The translations under genes and the position numbers were made by a program. A DNA stretch of 64,000 nt from Acidimicrobiaceae bacterium (GTDB lineage Bacteria; Actinomycetota; Acidimicrobiia; Acidimicrobiales; Ilumatobacteraceae), in contig JADKGZ010000004.1 in the NCBI GenBank assembly GCA_016722025.1, positions 62,001-126,000 of the forward strand. Reading direction: 5' to 3'. Shown here piece after piece: positions 32,001-41,495 of the stretch (its first letter is position 1; every line of letters starts with the position of its first letter). The notes under the pieces are model-generated. The model had not been told where the DNA came from, did no database searches, and saw nothing but the letters and a program-made list of their open reading frames with translations.

Positions 32001-35000
32001 TCGTGCACGAACCCGATCACATGACCCAACGTCGGATAATCACGCAGCTTCAACTTGTCGTCGCGCTCGATGCCATACGCCTCACGCACCGCCGCGAACA
32101 ACTCCGCCTGCTTCACCGTGTCGACACCCAGATCCGCCTCCAGATCCAGATCCAGATCCAACATCTCCGGCGGATACCCCGTCTGCTCCGCCACCAACCG
32201 CAAGATCGTCGACGACACCTCATCCGCCACCGGCGCCGCCACCGCAACAGCAGGAACCGCCACGGCAGGAGCCGCAGCGACCGCAGCCGCGACGACGGTC
32301 TGCGGGGCACGCTCGTGCACGAACCCGATCACATGCCCCAACGTCGGATAGTCACGCAGCTTCAACTTGTCGTCGCGCTCGATGCCATACGCTTCACGCA
32401 CCGCCGCGAACAACTCCGCCTGCTTCACCGTGTCGACACCCAGATCCGCCTCCAGATCCAAGTCCAGATCCAACATCTCCGGCGGATACCCCGTCTGCTC
32501 CGCCACCAACCGCAAGATCGTCGACGACACCTCATCCACCACCGGCTCCGCCACGACCGCCGGCGTCACGACCGGCGCCGACACGAGGTGCCGCCACAGC
32601 AGGAACCGCTGCGGCCGCAGCCGCGACGACGGTCTGCGGGGCACGCTCGTGCACGAACCCGATCACATGCCCCAACGTCGGATAGTCACGCAGCTTCAAC
32701 TTGTCGTCGCGCTCGATGCCATACGCCTCACGCACCGCCGCGAACAGCTCTGCCTGCTTCACCGTGTCGACACCCAGATCCGCCTCCAGATCCAGATCCA
32801 ACGCCAGCATCTCCGCGGGATACCCCGTCTGCTCCGCCACCAACCGCAAGATCGTCGACGACACCTCATCCACCACCGGCTCCGCCACGACCGGCGCCGC
32901 CACGACCGCCGGCGTCACGACGGCCGGCGCGGCGATTGGCGCTGCCGCCACTGCCGGTGGTGCGACGGGAGCGGCAGCCACTGCTGGCGCGACAGCGGCC
33001 GGCGCAACGACCCGCTCCACCGGGCCGTTGTCGACGATGCGCAGCCGACGCTGCACCACTTCCAACTGTGCCGACTCCTGCCCGGAGATGCGCCGCAACC
33101 ATGCGGCCCAACGCTGCTGGTCGCCGATGCGGTAGGCGTAGCCGAGCTCGTCGGGCGAGCGGTGGCGGCCATCGGCAACCGGGGTCCAGCGCAGCAGCAC
33201 CATGCTGATCTGCGAGCCGAAACCGGCCGCCAACCGCAGAGCGAAGCGCACCGGATAGGCGCCACCATGGGAGAGGTTGAGCGCGCCCAGCTCCGGGTCG
33301 ATCTCGCGGAAGTTCGCGACCGGCGGCACGATGCCGGTCTCGAGCGCCTTCACCGCGACGACGTCTTCCAGCCCGACGCCCATCGGATGACCGGTGATGC
33401 CCTTCGTATTCGCGATCACGATGCGGTCGGCGTTGCCGCCGAACACGTGACGCAGCGCGTGGATCTCGGCAGCTGCGCTGCCGCCCCGCGCGGGGGTGTA
33501 GGTCTCGTGCGAGACGAAGACCATCTCGGCGGCCATGGCGGCGCGGTCTGCGCCGCGAGCTTCGCCCTGGCGCACCACCGTCTCCATCACGCCGGCGATG
33601 TGCTCGACATCCAGCCTGGTGCCGTGGAAGGCGCTGTTCGCGGTGACCGCGCCCAACACCTCGCAGATCGGTTGCACGCCGCGCTCGCGCGCTGACTCCG
33701 GCACTCTCGACCACGAGCGCCGCAGCGCCCATGCCCAGGATCATCCCGTGACGTCGCTTGTCGAACGGCAGCGCCGCCTCCGCCACGTCCTCGTCGGTTG
33801 CGGCTGCGCCCGTCGCCAGGAAGCCGGCGCCCAACCAGCCGAGCAAGTCGTCGCTGGTCGCATCGTCGGCGGCAACGATGACGACCCGGCGGCAGCGACC
33901 GGCATGGATCCAGTCCTCCGCGAGCGCGATGGCCTGGGTGGTGCTTGCGCACGCCGAGTTCACCTGCGTGTTCGGGCCGCGGGCACCCACCAGTTCGGCG
34001 AACTGCGAGTGCCCCATGGAGAGCACACGGAACAGGAACCGGCGATCGAACGCGTAGGGGTGGAGATCCAGTTCGCGCTGCACGTCGTGGATGCGCCGGT
34101 CGATCTCCGCCAGCGCGGTGCTGGCAGCATCGGCCTCGGCGACACGAGCTCGCACCGCCTGCAACTCGTCGAGCTCGAGGCGGCGGGCCTTGTCCTGCTC
34201 GTACCGGCGCACCTCGTCGGCCAGCTCCTCCAGGCCGGGGAAGGCGGAGGCGAAGATGACACCGGTCTCGTCGCGCAACGCATCGGGCAGGCCCCAACGC
34301 TCGGGGAGCTGGGTGCCGATGTGCGTGGTCTTGTAGCGCTGCACGAGCGGCACGCCCGCGTCGCGCAAGGCGTCGAGCCCGGCGCCGATGGCCAGCTGCG
34401 TGGTGCGGCCCAGTGCGCCGATGCGATCCGCTTCCACACCGAACTCGGCTGCCAGGTCGAACAACCCGGCGCGGCCGGCCAGCTTGATCACGTCGGCGAC
34501 GTTGTCGATGGCTTCGAAGCTCGCACCGCGCGTGTCGCTCTTGATGAGGCGCACGATGTGCTTGTCGACGATCTCGTGGCGCAGTCGTGCCGGGATCACA
34601 TCGATGAGCTGCTCACCGTGCAGCATCTTCGCGAGGTTCTCGTCGTCGAACACGTTCGGCGTGCCCGGCGTGCCCAACGCGGCGCCGGTGATGACCACCG
34701 CGTCGGAGCGATCGGTGGAACCACCATTGGCGCCGGCACCGCCCAGCAGTGAACGAGCCTTGTCGAGGAAGTCGTCGAACAGGGTCCTGAGCTCGGTCTG
34801 CACGGCATTGCTCGCTTTCATCGGGGGGGTCGGGGATGCGGGTGCGGCCATCGCCGCCGGCGTGGGCACCGCGGCCGCGGTTGCGGTGTCGCACGCGGCG
34901 CCGTGGCCGGCTGCGTACAGACCGCAGAGTGCCTGGTTGAACGCCACCACGTCGGTCTGCTTCGGATGGTTGGTGAAGAGCACCGACACGTCGTCGCCCA

Positions 35001-37728
35001 GCACATCGGCGGCGAACCCGTGCAACGCGCGCTTCGGGCCCACTTCCACGAACACACGCGCGCCGGCGTCGTAGAGCGTGTGCAGTCCGCGCACGAACTG
35101 CACCGGCGACGCGACCTGCTGCGCCAGCAGGTCGAGCATCGTCTCGGTGACATCGGCGCCCATCGGGTAGAACTCGCCGGTCACGTTCGACACGATCGGC
35201 AGCACCGGCGAGTGCAGGTCGAGGCGCTCCAGCGTGCGGCGCAACGGCTCGCTGGCGGCCGCGACGATGCTGGTGTGGAACGCGTGGCTCACCGTCAGGC
35301 GAGCCGTCAGCCAGCCGCGAGCTTCGCATGCGGCCAGCGCCGTCTCCACGGCCACGGTGGCGCCACCGATCACGGACTGCGCATTCGAGTTCACGTTGGC
35401 CAGCACGACGTTGCCATCGATGCCCTCGACAAGCTGCTGCACCTCCTCGACCGGGGCGAACACGGCAGCCATCACTCCGCTGTCCTCGATGGTGAGGCTC
35501 GCCATCTCATGACCGCGGGCGCTCACCGCTTCCAGCGCGGCGGGAAAGGAGAGCGCGCCGGCAGCGACCAGCGCGCCGTACTCGCCGAGGCTGTGCCCGA
35601 TCACCATGTCGGGCTGGATGCCGTAGGCCGTCAGCAGCGCCGTCAACGCCAGGTCGGTGGCCAGCACCGCTGGTTGCGTGATCTCGGTGTTGCGCAGGTC
35701 TTCCTCTGCCGCGGCGACCGCGACCTCGTCACCGGCGTCGACGAAGATGTACTCGCTGAGCGGCTTGCCCAGCAGCGGCGTCATCACGTGATCCGCGGCC
35801 ACGAACCGCTCGGCGACGATGGGTTCCGTCGCGCGCAGGTTGCCCAGCATGTTGACGTACTGCGAGCCCTGGCCGGTGTACATGAAGGCCACGGGTGCGG
35901 CCGGCCCGCTGCCGCGGAACACACCGCGGCCGCGCAGCAACGCCCACATCGTCGGCGCCGCGAACGCCGCCAGCGCCCTGCCGGCCTTGTCGGCAAGTTC
36001 GGCCGCATCGCCGAAGTCGATCGCGAGTCGTTCGGCAGCTGCCAGTGCCTCGGCACGAGGTGGCTCGGCCGCCGGAGCGGTGCCCGCAGTGGCGGCCGCT
36101 TGCACCGCACGCAGCTGCTCGATCAACTCTCCGACAGTGGCCGCGCCCAGCACGAGCGCACCGCGCAACGGCGCCTTCGCAACGCCCTCACTCGCCTGTC
36201 CGCGAACCGGCTCTGCAATCGCCGCTGCCGGCGCGGTCGCTGTGGTTGCCGTGGTCGCTGTGGTCGCCGTGGTCGACGACGCCAGGTCGGCGCCCACCGC
36301 CACCATCTTCGGCGCATTGAAGCGCAGCCGCCCCGGCACGTGCTCCTCGAGCACGACGTGGAAGTTGGTGCCACCGAAGCCGAACGCGCTGACACCCGCC
36401 GTGCGCACCCCGCCGGCAGGCACCGCCCACTCGCGCAGCTCGGTGTTGACCCGGAACGGCGACGACTTCCAGTCGATGTTGGGGTTCGGCTCGACGAAGT
36501 TCAAGCTGGGCGGCAGCACCTTGTGGTGCAGCGCCATCGTGGCCTTGAGGATGCCCGCCGCGCCGGCGGCCGCCTTCAGGTGGCCGATGTTCGACTTGGC
36601 CGAGCCGAGCGCCACCGCGCCGGGGCGCAGGCCGGCGCTGGCGAACACCTCGCCGAGGCTGCTCACCTCCACCACGTCACCCACTCTGGTGCTGGTGCCG
36701 TGCGCCTCCATCAACCCGCACACCGCGGGCGACAGGCCGGCAGCCGACCAGGCGCGGGCAACGGCCAGCCGCTGACCAACCGGGTTCGGTGCGGTGATGC
36801 CCTTCCCCCGGCCGTCGCTGGCGCCGGCGATGCCGCGCAGCACCGCGTAGACGCGGTCGCCGGCACGCTCGGCGTCGGAGAGCCGCTTGAGCAGGAAGAG
36901 CGCGGCACCTTCACCCATCACGAACCCGTCTGCACCCGCGTCGAACGGGCGCGTGCCAGTGGCGGACAACGCACCGATCTTGCAGAACTTGACGAAGCTG
37001 GACGCTCCCATGTTGCGATCGATGCCACCGGTGACGACGGTGTCGAACTCGTGCTCGATGAGGCCTTCGATGGACGCGTCGATGGCGGCCATCGCGGACG
37101 CGCACGCGGCATCGACGATGAAGTTGGGCCCGTGGAAGTCGAACAGGTTGGCGACTCGGCCGGCCATCACGTTGCCCAGCTCGCCGGCCATCGTGTCCTC
37201 GGTGACCTCCGGGTAGTTCATGCTCATCCGGATGCCCAGCTCCTCGGTGATCGCGATGCGCATCTCGGGCGACAGCTGCTGGAACGAGGGGGCGCTGTGC
37301 AGCTCGCGCGCGATCTCGGGCATGGCGATGCGCAAGGCGGTGAGGTAGTGGTGCTCGCCGGCCATCGCGTTGCCCAGGATCACTGCCGTGCGCTCGTGGT
37401 CGATGGGCTTGCCATGGTCGGCCAGCACGGCACGGGTGCAGGCGATGGCCCACTTCTGACCATCGTCGATCGCGTCGCTCACCTTCGGCGGGATGGGCAA
37501 CTTCCACTCCATCGGGTCCCAGTGCCAGTCGCGCACCCAGCCGCCGATCTTGGAGTAGGTCTTGTCGGGCGCAGAGTGGTCCTCGTCGAAGTACAGCGCT
37601 GGGTCCCAGCGACTGGGGGTGACCTCACTGATCGAGTAGCGACCGGTGGTGATGTTGCTCCAGAACGTTGCCGCATCGGGCGCGTCGGGCAGGATTGCCG
37701 ATACGCCCACGATTGCCACTGGCTCCAT
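29042..37728 (-). CDS. PfaA-like iterative polyketide/secondary-lipid synthase: KS-AT-KS-ACP x4-KR-DH, with two frameshifts
   Basis: Reconstructed from three overlapping frames, this gene encodes about 2894 residues. ATG at 37728 has AAGGA nine bases upstream. The domain order is KS (Cys209), AT (Ser713 in GHSLGEY), a second KS with Cys1260, four carrier domains, KR and a double-hotdog DH; there is no thioesterase or enoyl reductase. It lies between an acyl-CoA dehydrogenase and a carboxylase plus phosphopantetheinyl transferase, which is the context of a polyunsaturated or secondary-lipid synthase using malonyl-type units. Frame changes of one extra base each occur near 33700 (inside the second KS) and near 32600 (linker between carriers 1 and 2). 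As written, only fragments would be made. The product is unknown. Confidence 0.8.
29090..29947 (-). other. dehydratase domain (double hotdog)
   Basis: The catalytic histidine is in LDNHRIDGTPVLPG (codon at 29891-29893), and the second hotdog shows IYFHGPAYQVLDN followed by an aspartate in PADMLLLAWPRLVELC. It should dehydrate beta-hydroxyacyl groups to form double bonds. It ends the synthase. Confidence 0.75.
30215..31537 (-). other. ketoreductase region (structural plus catalytic parts)
   Basis: The catalytic half has the nucleotide-binding motif VVTGAAGSIVS, a conserved LLHCAGLEISRFL and the Ser-Tyr-Asn set FSSIAGRFGNGGQTDYSAAND. The G-x-G pattern is altered (AAGS), as in other PfaA-like reductases. 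It should reduce beta-keto groups with NADPH. Confidence 0.75.
31676..32873 (-). repeat. four tandem acyl carrier domains, near-identical at DNA level
   Basis: Units lie at about 32649-32873, 32309-32539, 31997-32221 and 31676-31903, separated by Ala/Val/Pro-rich linkers. Each reads ILRLVAEQTGYPxEML, LDLEADLGVDTVKQAELF and REAYGIERDDKLKLRDYP. The codons for the residue after Asp are ACG in all four (32763-32765, 32429-32431, 32117-32119 and 31796-31798), giving Thr where Ser is expected. The second frameshift lies in the first linker near 32600. Confidence 0.85.
33180..34701 (-). other. second ketosynthase-like domain, split by a frameshift
   Basis: It begins VVITGAALGTPGTPNVF and has a cysteine in NTQVNSACASTTQA (Cys1260). 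After the extra base at about 33700 it continues GVQPICEVLGAVTANSAFHGT, VSHETYTPARGGSAAAE and ANTKGITGHPMGVG. The cysteine and both histidines are kept, but the first histidine motif is HETYT in place of HGTGT. It may be a condensing domain with altered specificity or a chain-length-factor-like partner. Confidence 0.7.
35014..35901 (-). other. acyltransferase domain of the synthase
   Basis: Residues 610-905. It has FMYTGQGSQYVNM, the nucleophile in GHSLGEYGAL (Ser713) and the histidine motif SHAFHTSIV. The AFHT form of the last motif is the one usually linked to malonyl-CoA rather than methylmalonyl-CoA selection; this is a family rule, not proof. Confidence 0.8.
36334..37728 (-). other. ketosynthase domain KS1 of the synthase
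   Basis: Residues 1-465. It starts MEPVAIVGVSAILPDAP, has Cys209 in VDAACASAMA, EAHGTST for the first histidine and NIGHLKAAAGAAG for the second. All three catalytic residues are present, so this domain should condense acyl and malonyl units. Confidence 0.85.
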
Positions 37729-37784
37729 CAGGGATGTCCTTTCGATCCGGCCGGGAACGGGGGTCCGGCCGTGTGCTTCGATGT

Positions 37785-39449
37785 TCAGCCGCGCCCGTAG
37801 AGAGCGTCGGCAATGGTGTCCATGTCGGCGATCTGGCCGCCTTGGACGGAGAGGATGCGCGGCAGCCCGACGGCCGCCTGCAACTGGCTGCCGCTGCCGG
37901 CGTCGGCCTCGTCGGCCGAGCCGACGATCAGGCCGAGCCCTTCGCTGGCAACGCGCAGAGCGGTGGTGCGTGCGTTCACACGGCTCACTGCGGCCAGCGC
38001 TGCCGGGTCGAACCGACGATCGGCCTTCGCCGGCAGTACGCCATCGGCGGCACGTGCCGCCCGCCGGGCCAAGGCTGCGCTGCACTCGGTGATCGCCACC
38101 AGTTCGCCCAGGCGCAGCAGCACGTGCTGGTTGCGGGTGAGCCGACCGATTCGCGCCACTTCCATCAACTCGGCCAGCGCCCTGTGCGCCAAGGCCGCGA
38201 TGCCCGCGCCCACCTGCGGCAACCGCTGATCGAGGGCCTCCAGCTCGGTGGCCTGATCGCGGTAGTACCCACCACTGGACTTCAAGTGCTGCTGCCAGCG
38301 GTCGCGGCTGATCGTCATCTCCATGATCTCGGAGGTGCCTTCGTAGATGGTGGTGATGCGCACATCGCGCTTGATCTTCTCCACCATGTACTCGTGGGTG
38401 TAGCCGTATCCGCCCAAGGCCTGGATGGCCGCATCGGCAGCGGCGTTGCCGGCCTCGGTGGAGACGTACTTGGCGATCGCCCCTTCCGTGTTGAGGGTTC
38501 CCTCGCCACCGCGGTCGATGCGCTCGGCAGTCTCCTCGATGTAGGCGCGGCCGGCCTCCAGGCGCACCGCGTGCGGCACGATCAGCTTGTGCGTGTAGCC
38601 CTGCTTCTGCGACAGCGGGCTGCCGGCCTGGATGCGCTCCGCAGAGTACGGAATGGCGCGATCGAGCGCAGCCCAACCCGCCCCCAGGCCGAACGCGGCC
38701 ACCATCAAGCGGGTGTAGCCGAAGACCAGCTGCGCCTGGAACAGGCCCTGCCCTTCGACCGTGCCGACCAGGCGGTCGGCATCCACGTAGACGTCGTCGA
38801 GGAACAGCGCCGCGGTGTTCGACAGCCTGATGCCGTGCTTGTTCTCCGGCTTGGCCTTGTCGAACCCGGGCAGATCGTGCTCCAGCACGAACCACGTAGG
38901 CCCGCCTGGCGCATTGGCAAGGATCGTGTACAGGTCGGCCACCGCGCCGTTGCTGATCCACTGCTTCTTGCCGGTGATGCGATAGCCGGTGACGACGCCG
39001 TCGGTCTCCACCGGCACCGCAACGGTCTTCAGCGAGCCGAGGTCGCTCCCGGCCTCGGGTTCGGTGGCGCCGTAGGCCATCATCAGGCCTTCGTTGGCGA
39101 TGCGGCTCATCCAGTGGTGGATCTGCTCCGGCGTCCCACCCATCAGGATCGGATCGCTGCCCAAGAAGGTGGCGAGCACGGAAGTGGCCACACCGAGATC
39201 GATCGCCGCCATCTCGGCACACACGCGGTACACGTCGAACGCGTTGCCGCCCATGCCACCGTGTTCCTCCTCGATGAACAGCAGCTGCACGCCCAGCTCG
39301 TCGCTGCACATCTTCTTCACCGCTGCCGCCGGGAACTCATCGCGCTCGTCCAGCTCGATGAGCAGGTTCTCCGGCAGTTCCCGCTCGGCGAACTCCTTGA
39401 TCGCCGCCAACGTCATCTCGAGCATGTCGAGATCCAAACCCTCAGCCAT
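37785..39449 (-). CDS. acyl-CoA dehydrogenase family protein
   Basis: The 554-residue flavoprotein has the acyl-CoA dehydrogenase layout. An all-alpha N-terminal domain is followed by the beta domain with MAYGATEPEAGSDLGSLKT and KQWISNGAVADLY (FAD and substrate contacts). The C-terminal domain has IQALGGYGYTHEYMVEKIKRD and the catalytic glutamate motif IYEGTSEIMEM. It would desaturate an acyl thioester at C2-C3 with FAD, passing electrons to ETF. The C terminus extends about 150 residues past the catalytic motif, longer than the short-chain enzymes. It is the first gene of the synthase operon (56 bases before the KS start), so it may act on a starter or on the product. Confidence 0.88.
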   Translation of the reverse strand: MAEGLDLDMLEMTLAAIKEFAERELPENLLIELDERDEFPAAAVKKMCSDELGVQLLFIEEEHGGMGGNAFDVYRVCAEMAAIDLGVATSVLATFLGSDPILMGGTPEQIHHWMSRIANEGLMMAYGATEPEAGSDLGSLKTVAVPVETDGVVTGYRITGKKQWISNGAVADLYTILANAPGGPTWFVLEHDLPGFDKAKPENKHGIRLSNTAALFLDDVYVDADRLVGTVEGQGLFQAQLVFGYTRLMVAAFGLGAGWAALDRAIPYSAERIQAGSPLSQKQGYTHKLIVPHAVRLEAGRAYIEETAERIDRGGEGTLNTEGAIAKYVSTEAGNAAADAAIQALGGYGYTHEYMVEKIKRDVRITTIYEGTSEIMEMTISRDRWQQHLKSSGGYYRDQATELEALDQRLPQVGAGIAALAHRALAELMEVARIGRLTRNQHVLLRLGELVAITECSAALARRAARAADGVLPAKADRRFDPAALAAVSRVNARTTALRVASEGLGLIVGSADEADAGSGSQLQAAVGLPRILSVQGGQIADMDTIADALYGRG

Positions 39450-39475
39450 TCCGCGTCCCCAGGTGCCAGCGTCGT

Positions 39476-39493
39476 GAACCGGACAGCCGGTTC
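39476..39493. promoter_or_regulatory. inverted repeat GAACCGG-N4-CCGGTTC upstream of the synthase operon
   Basis: Perfect 7-bp arms with an ACAG spacer lie 27 bases upstream of the ATG at 39449. The position and symmetry fit a dimeric regulator site for the acyl-CoA dehydrogenase/synthase operon. No regulator gene of the operon itself is seen. Confidence 0.45.
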
Positions 39494-39606
39494 GACAACG
39501 ACGCTTCGTTCACAGTGACAACAGTGCAGTACCAAGGCCCGCCGAGGGCATGGTCTTACGTCCCGAGTCTGCCCGCCAGGGGTCCCCACTCGCGCTCCAC
39601 TTGTGC

Positions 39607-39629
39607 TAACGTACAACCATATGGTTGTA
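39607..39629 (+). promoter_or_regulatory. leaderless promoter and 18-bp palindromic operator of the ArsR-type gene
   Basis: TAACGT (39607-39612) is eight bases before the ATG at 39621. A perfect 18-bp palindrome, TACAACCAT-ATGGTTGTA (39612-39629), covers the start codon. Binding of the encoded regulator here would block transcription of its own operon. Confidence 0.6.
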
Positions 39630-39986
39630 GATGAGTTGCGCAAGGTGCTCCCGAGCCAGGAGCAAGTGGATCGAGTGTTCCACGCACTCGCCGATGCCAC
39701 GCGGCGCGACATCCTGGCGCGCACGCTGCGTACCGAGTCGTCGGTGTCGGCGCTCGCCCACCAGTACCCGATGAGCTTTGCCGCCGTCCAGAAGCACGTG
39801 ACCGTGCTCGCTGCGGCCGGGTTGGTCACCAAGCACCGTCGCGGCCGCGAGCAGATCGTCAGCACTGACATCCGCGCGCTGCGCACCGCAGCGCAGCTGC
39901 TCGACCAACTCGAGTCCATCTGGCGAACACGCATCGACCGGCTCGGCGACATCCTCGCCGAGCCCGAAGGAGGAGCACCGCAATGA
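39621..39986 (+). CDS. ArsR-family (winged HTH) transcriptional regulator
   Basis: The 121-residue protein reads VDRVFHALADATRRDILARTLRTESSVSALAHQYPMSFAAVQKHVTVLAAAGLVTKHRRGREQ, a typical ArsR/SmtB winged helix. It lacks the Cys metal-binding motif, as in the subgroup paired with AHSA1 proteins. It overlaps the downstream AHSA1/SRPBCC gene by ATGA, the standard pairing for this subgroup. A perfect palindrome at its start codon suggests autoregulation. The inducer is unknown. Confidence 0.88.
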   Translation: MVVDELRKVLPSQEQVDRVFHALADATRRDILARTLRTESSVSALAHQYPMSFAAVQKHVTVLAAAGLVTKHRRGREQIVSTDIRALRTAAQLLDQLESIWRTRIDRLGDILAEPEGGAPQ

Positions 39987-40470
39987 CCGTCACCAACATC
40001 CTGAAGGACGCCGAGTCCTTGACGATGACCATCAACGCCACGTTCGACGCACCCGTCGAGCGGGTGTGGCAGGTGTGGAACGACCCTCGCCAGCTCGAGC
40101 GCTGGTGGGGGCCACCCACCTACCCGGCAACAGTCGTCGAGCACGACTTCTCCCCGGCGGCACCGTCAACTACTACATGACCGGCCCAGAGGGTGATCGG
40201 CCGCACGGATGGTGGCGAGTCGTCGCGGTCGACGCCCCTCACCACCTCCAGTTCGAGGACGGCTTCGCCGATGGCGACGGACGCCCCGATCCATCGCTGC
40301 CGACCACCAACTGCACGGTGCACCTCGCGCCGCGAGATGGTGGCGGCACCGACATGCAGGTCGTGACGACCTTCGCCTCGCTGGAGGCGATGGAGCAGCT
40401 GGTGACGATGGGAATGGAAGAGGGAATGCGGGCCGCCATGGGCCAGATCGATGCGTTGCTACACGCCTGA
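39983..40470 (+). CDS. AHSA1/SRPBCC family protein, frameshifted near 40155
   Basis: The N-terminal frame reads MTINATFDAPVERVWQVWNDPRQLERWWGPP and VVEHDFSP. The sensible continuation, GGTVNYYMTGPEGDRPHGWWRV to the end MGQIDALLHA, is in another frame. Adding one C to the CCCC run near 40153-40157 joins them into a 162-residue AHSA1 (Hsp90 ATPase activator-like) START-fold protein. It is translationally coupled to the ArsR-type regulator. As written, translation stops near 40180. The lost base in a homopolymer looks like a sequencing error. Confidence 0.8.
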
Positions 40471-40502
40471 TCGGTCGCCTACGAACCCGCTGGCCGATCA
40501 GG
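40466..40502. terminator. bidirectional hairpin between convergent genes
   Basis: CCTGATCGG (40466-40474) and CCGATCAGG (40494-40502) form a perfect 9-bp stem with a 19-base loop. Each arm contains the stop codon of one of the two convergent genes. There is no strong T-run, so termination is only plausible. Confidence 0.45.
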
Positions 40503-41451
40503 GGCCGACGAGCATGCGTGCGTAGTCGAGCGCGTGCTGCAGCGAGTCGGTGAACGCCTCACCCTTCCACGCGATGTCGAAGGCGGTGCCGTGGTCGACG
40601 GACGTGCGCACGATGGGCAGCCCGAGCGTCACGTTGACGCCGGTGTCGAAGGCGAGGAGCTTCATCGGGCCGTGCCCCTGGTCGTGGTACATGCACACGA
40701 TCGCGTCGTATCGGCCACGATGCACCGCCTGGTAGAACACCGTGTCGGCCGGGTGCGGGCCGGAGGCGTCGATGCCCTCCGCCACCGCCGCCGCGATCGC
40801 GGGCGCGATGTGCTCGATGTCCTCGCCACCGAACAGGCCGTGCTCGCCGGCATGAGGGTTGAGGCCGCACACGGCGATGCGCGGTCGGTCGAGGAACCGA
40901 CCCAGCACGTCGTTGGTGAGGTGGATCACGTCGAGCACCCGCTCGCGACGCACTCGTTCGATGGCGGTCGCCAACGAGACGTGAGTGCTCACGTGTGTGA
41001 CGGCGAGCGGGCCGCCGGGCAGCCTCGTGGTGAGCATCATCGTCACCTTCTGCACGCCGCAGAGACCGGCGATGAGCTCGGTGTGACCGACGAACGCTGG
41101 GTCGGAGAGCTGAGTCGCCTCCTTGTTCATCGGCATCGTGACGATGCCGGCCACCGTGCCGGCCAGCGCATCACGAGTCGCCCGCTCCACGTAGGCCCGC
41201 GCCGCCGCGCCCGATGCAGCATCCAGTTGGCCGGGCCGGTGGTCGGCAGCGGTCAACAGCGCGAGATCCACGATCGGCAGCCGCGCCCAGTCGACATCGA
41301 GCCCCAGCAACGATGCGCCGTGCCGCAGGATCGAAGCGTCGCCGTACACGACGACGTCGTCGCCGAGGCCGCCCTCGCAGAAGCGGCGCAGCACGATCTC
41401 GGGCCCGATGCCGGAGGCATCACCCATGGTGATCGCCAGCGGTGCGCTCAT
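40498..41451 (-). CDS. pdxA2: PdxA-family dehydrogenase, probably 4-phospho-D-threonate/erythronate dehydrogenase (PdxA2)
   Basis: The 317-residue protein has PdxA features: MGDASGIGPEIVLR at the N terminus and three metal histidines in VGHTELIAGL, GLNPHAGEHGLFG and YHDQGHGPMKLLAF. PdxA oxidises 4-phosphohydroxythreonine in vitamin B6 synthesis. The PdxA2 branch instead oxidises and decarboxylates 4-phospho-D-threonate or 4-phosphoerythronate to dihydroxyacetone phosphate. The partner here is a DUF1537 four-carbon acid sugar kinase 44 bases upstream, which is the known PdxA2 context, so the catabolic role is preferred. It is convergent with the AHSA1 gene. Confidence 0.8.
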   Translation of the reverse strand: MSAPLAITMGDASGIGPEIVLRRFCEGGLGDDVVVYGDASILRHGASLLGLDVDWARLPIVDLALLTAADHRPGQLDAASGAAARAYVERATRDALAGTVAGIVTMPMNKEATQLSDPAFVGHTELIAGLCGVQKVTMMLTTRLPGGPLAVTHVSTHVSLATAIERVRRERVLDVIHLTNDVLGRFLDRPRIAVCGLNPHAGEHGLFGGEDIEHIAPAIAAAVAEGIDASGPHPADTVFYQAVHRGRYDAIVCMYHDQGHGPMKLLAFDTGVNVTLGLPIVRTSVDHGTAFDIAWKGEAFTDSLQHALDYARMLVGP

Positions 41452-41495
41452 TCCCGGTCTCGCGAAGCGCTCATCGGTCGTACGGTAGCGCCGGC

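Noticed and set aside
31660..32900. Regularly spaced repeats that could suggest a CRISPR array
   Set aside because: Units are about 310 bases and encode in-frame carrier domains with linkers. There are no short repeats with unique spacers and no cas genes.
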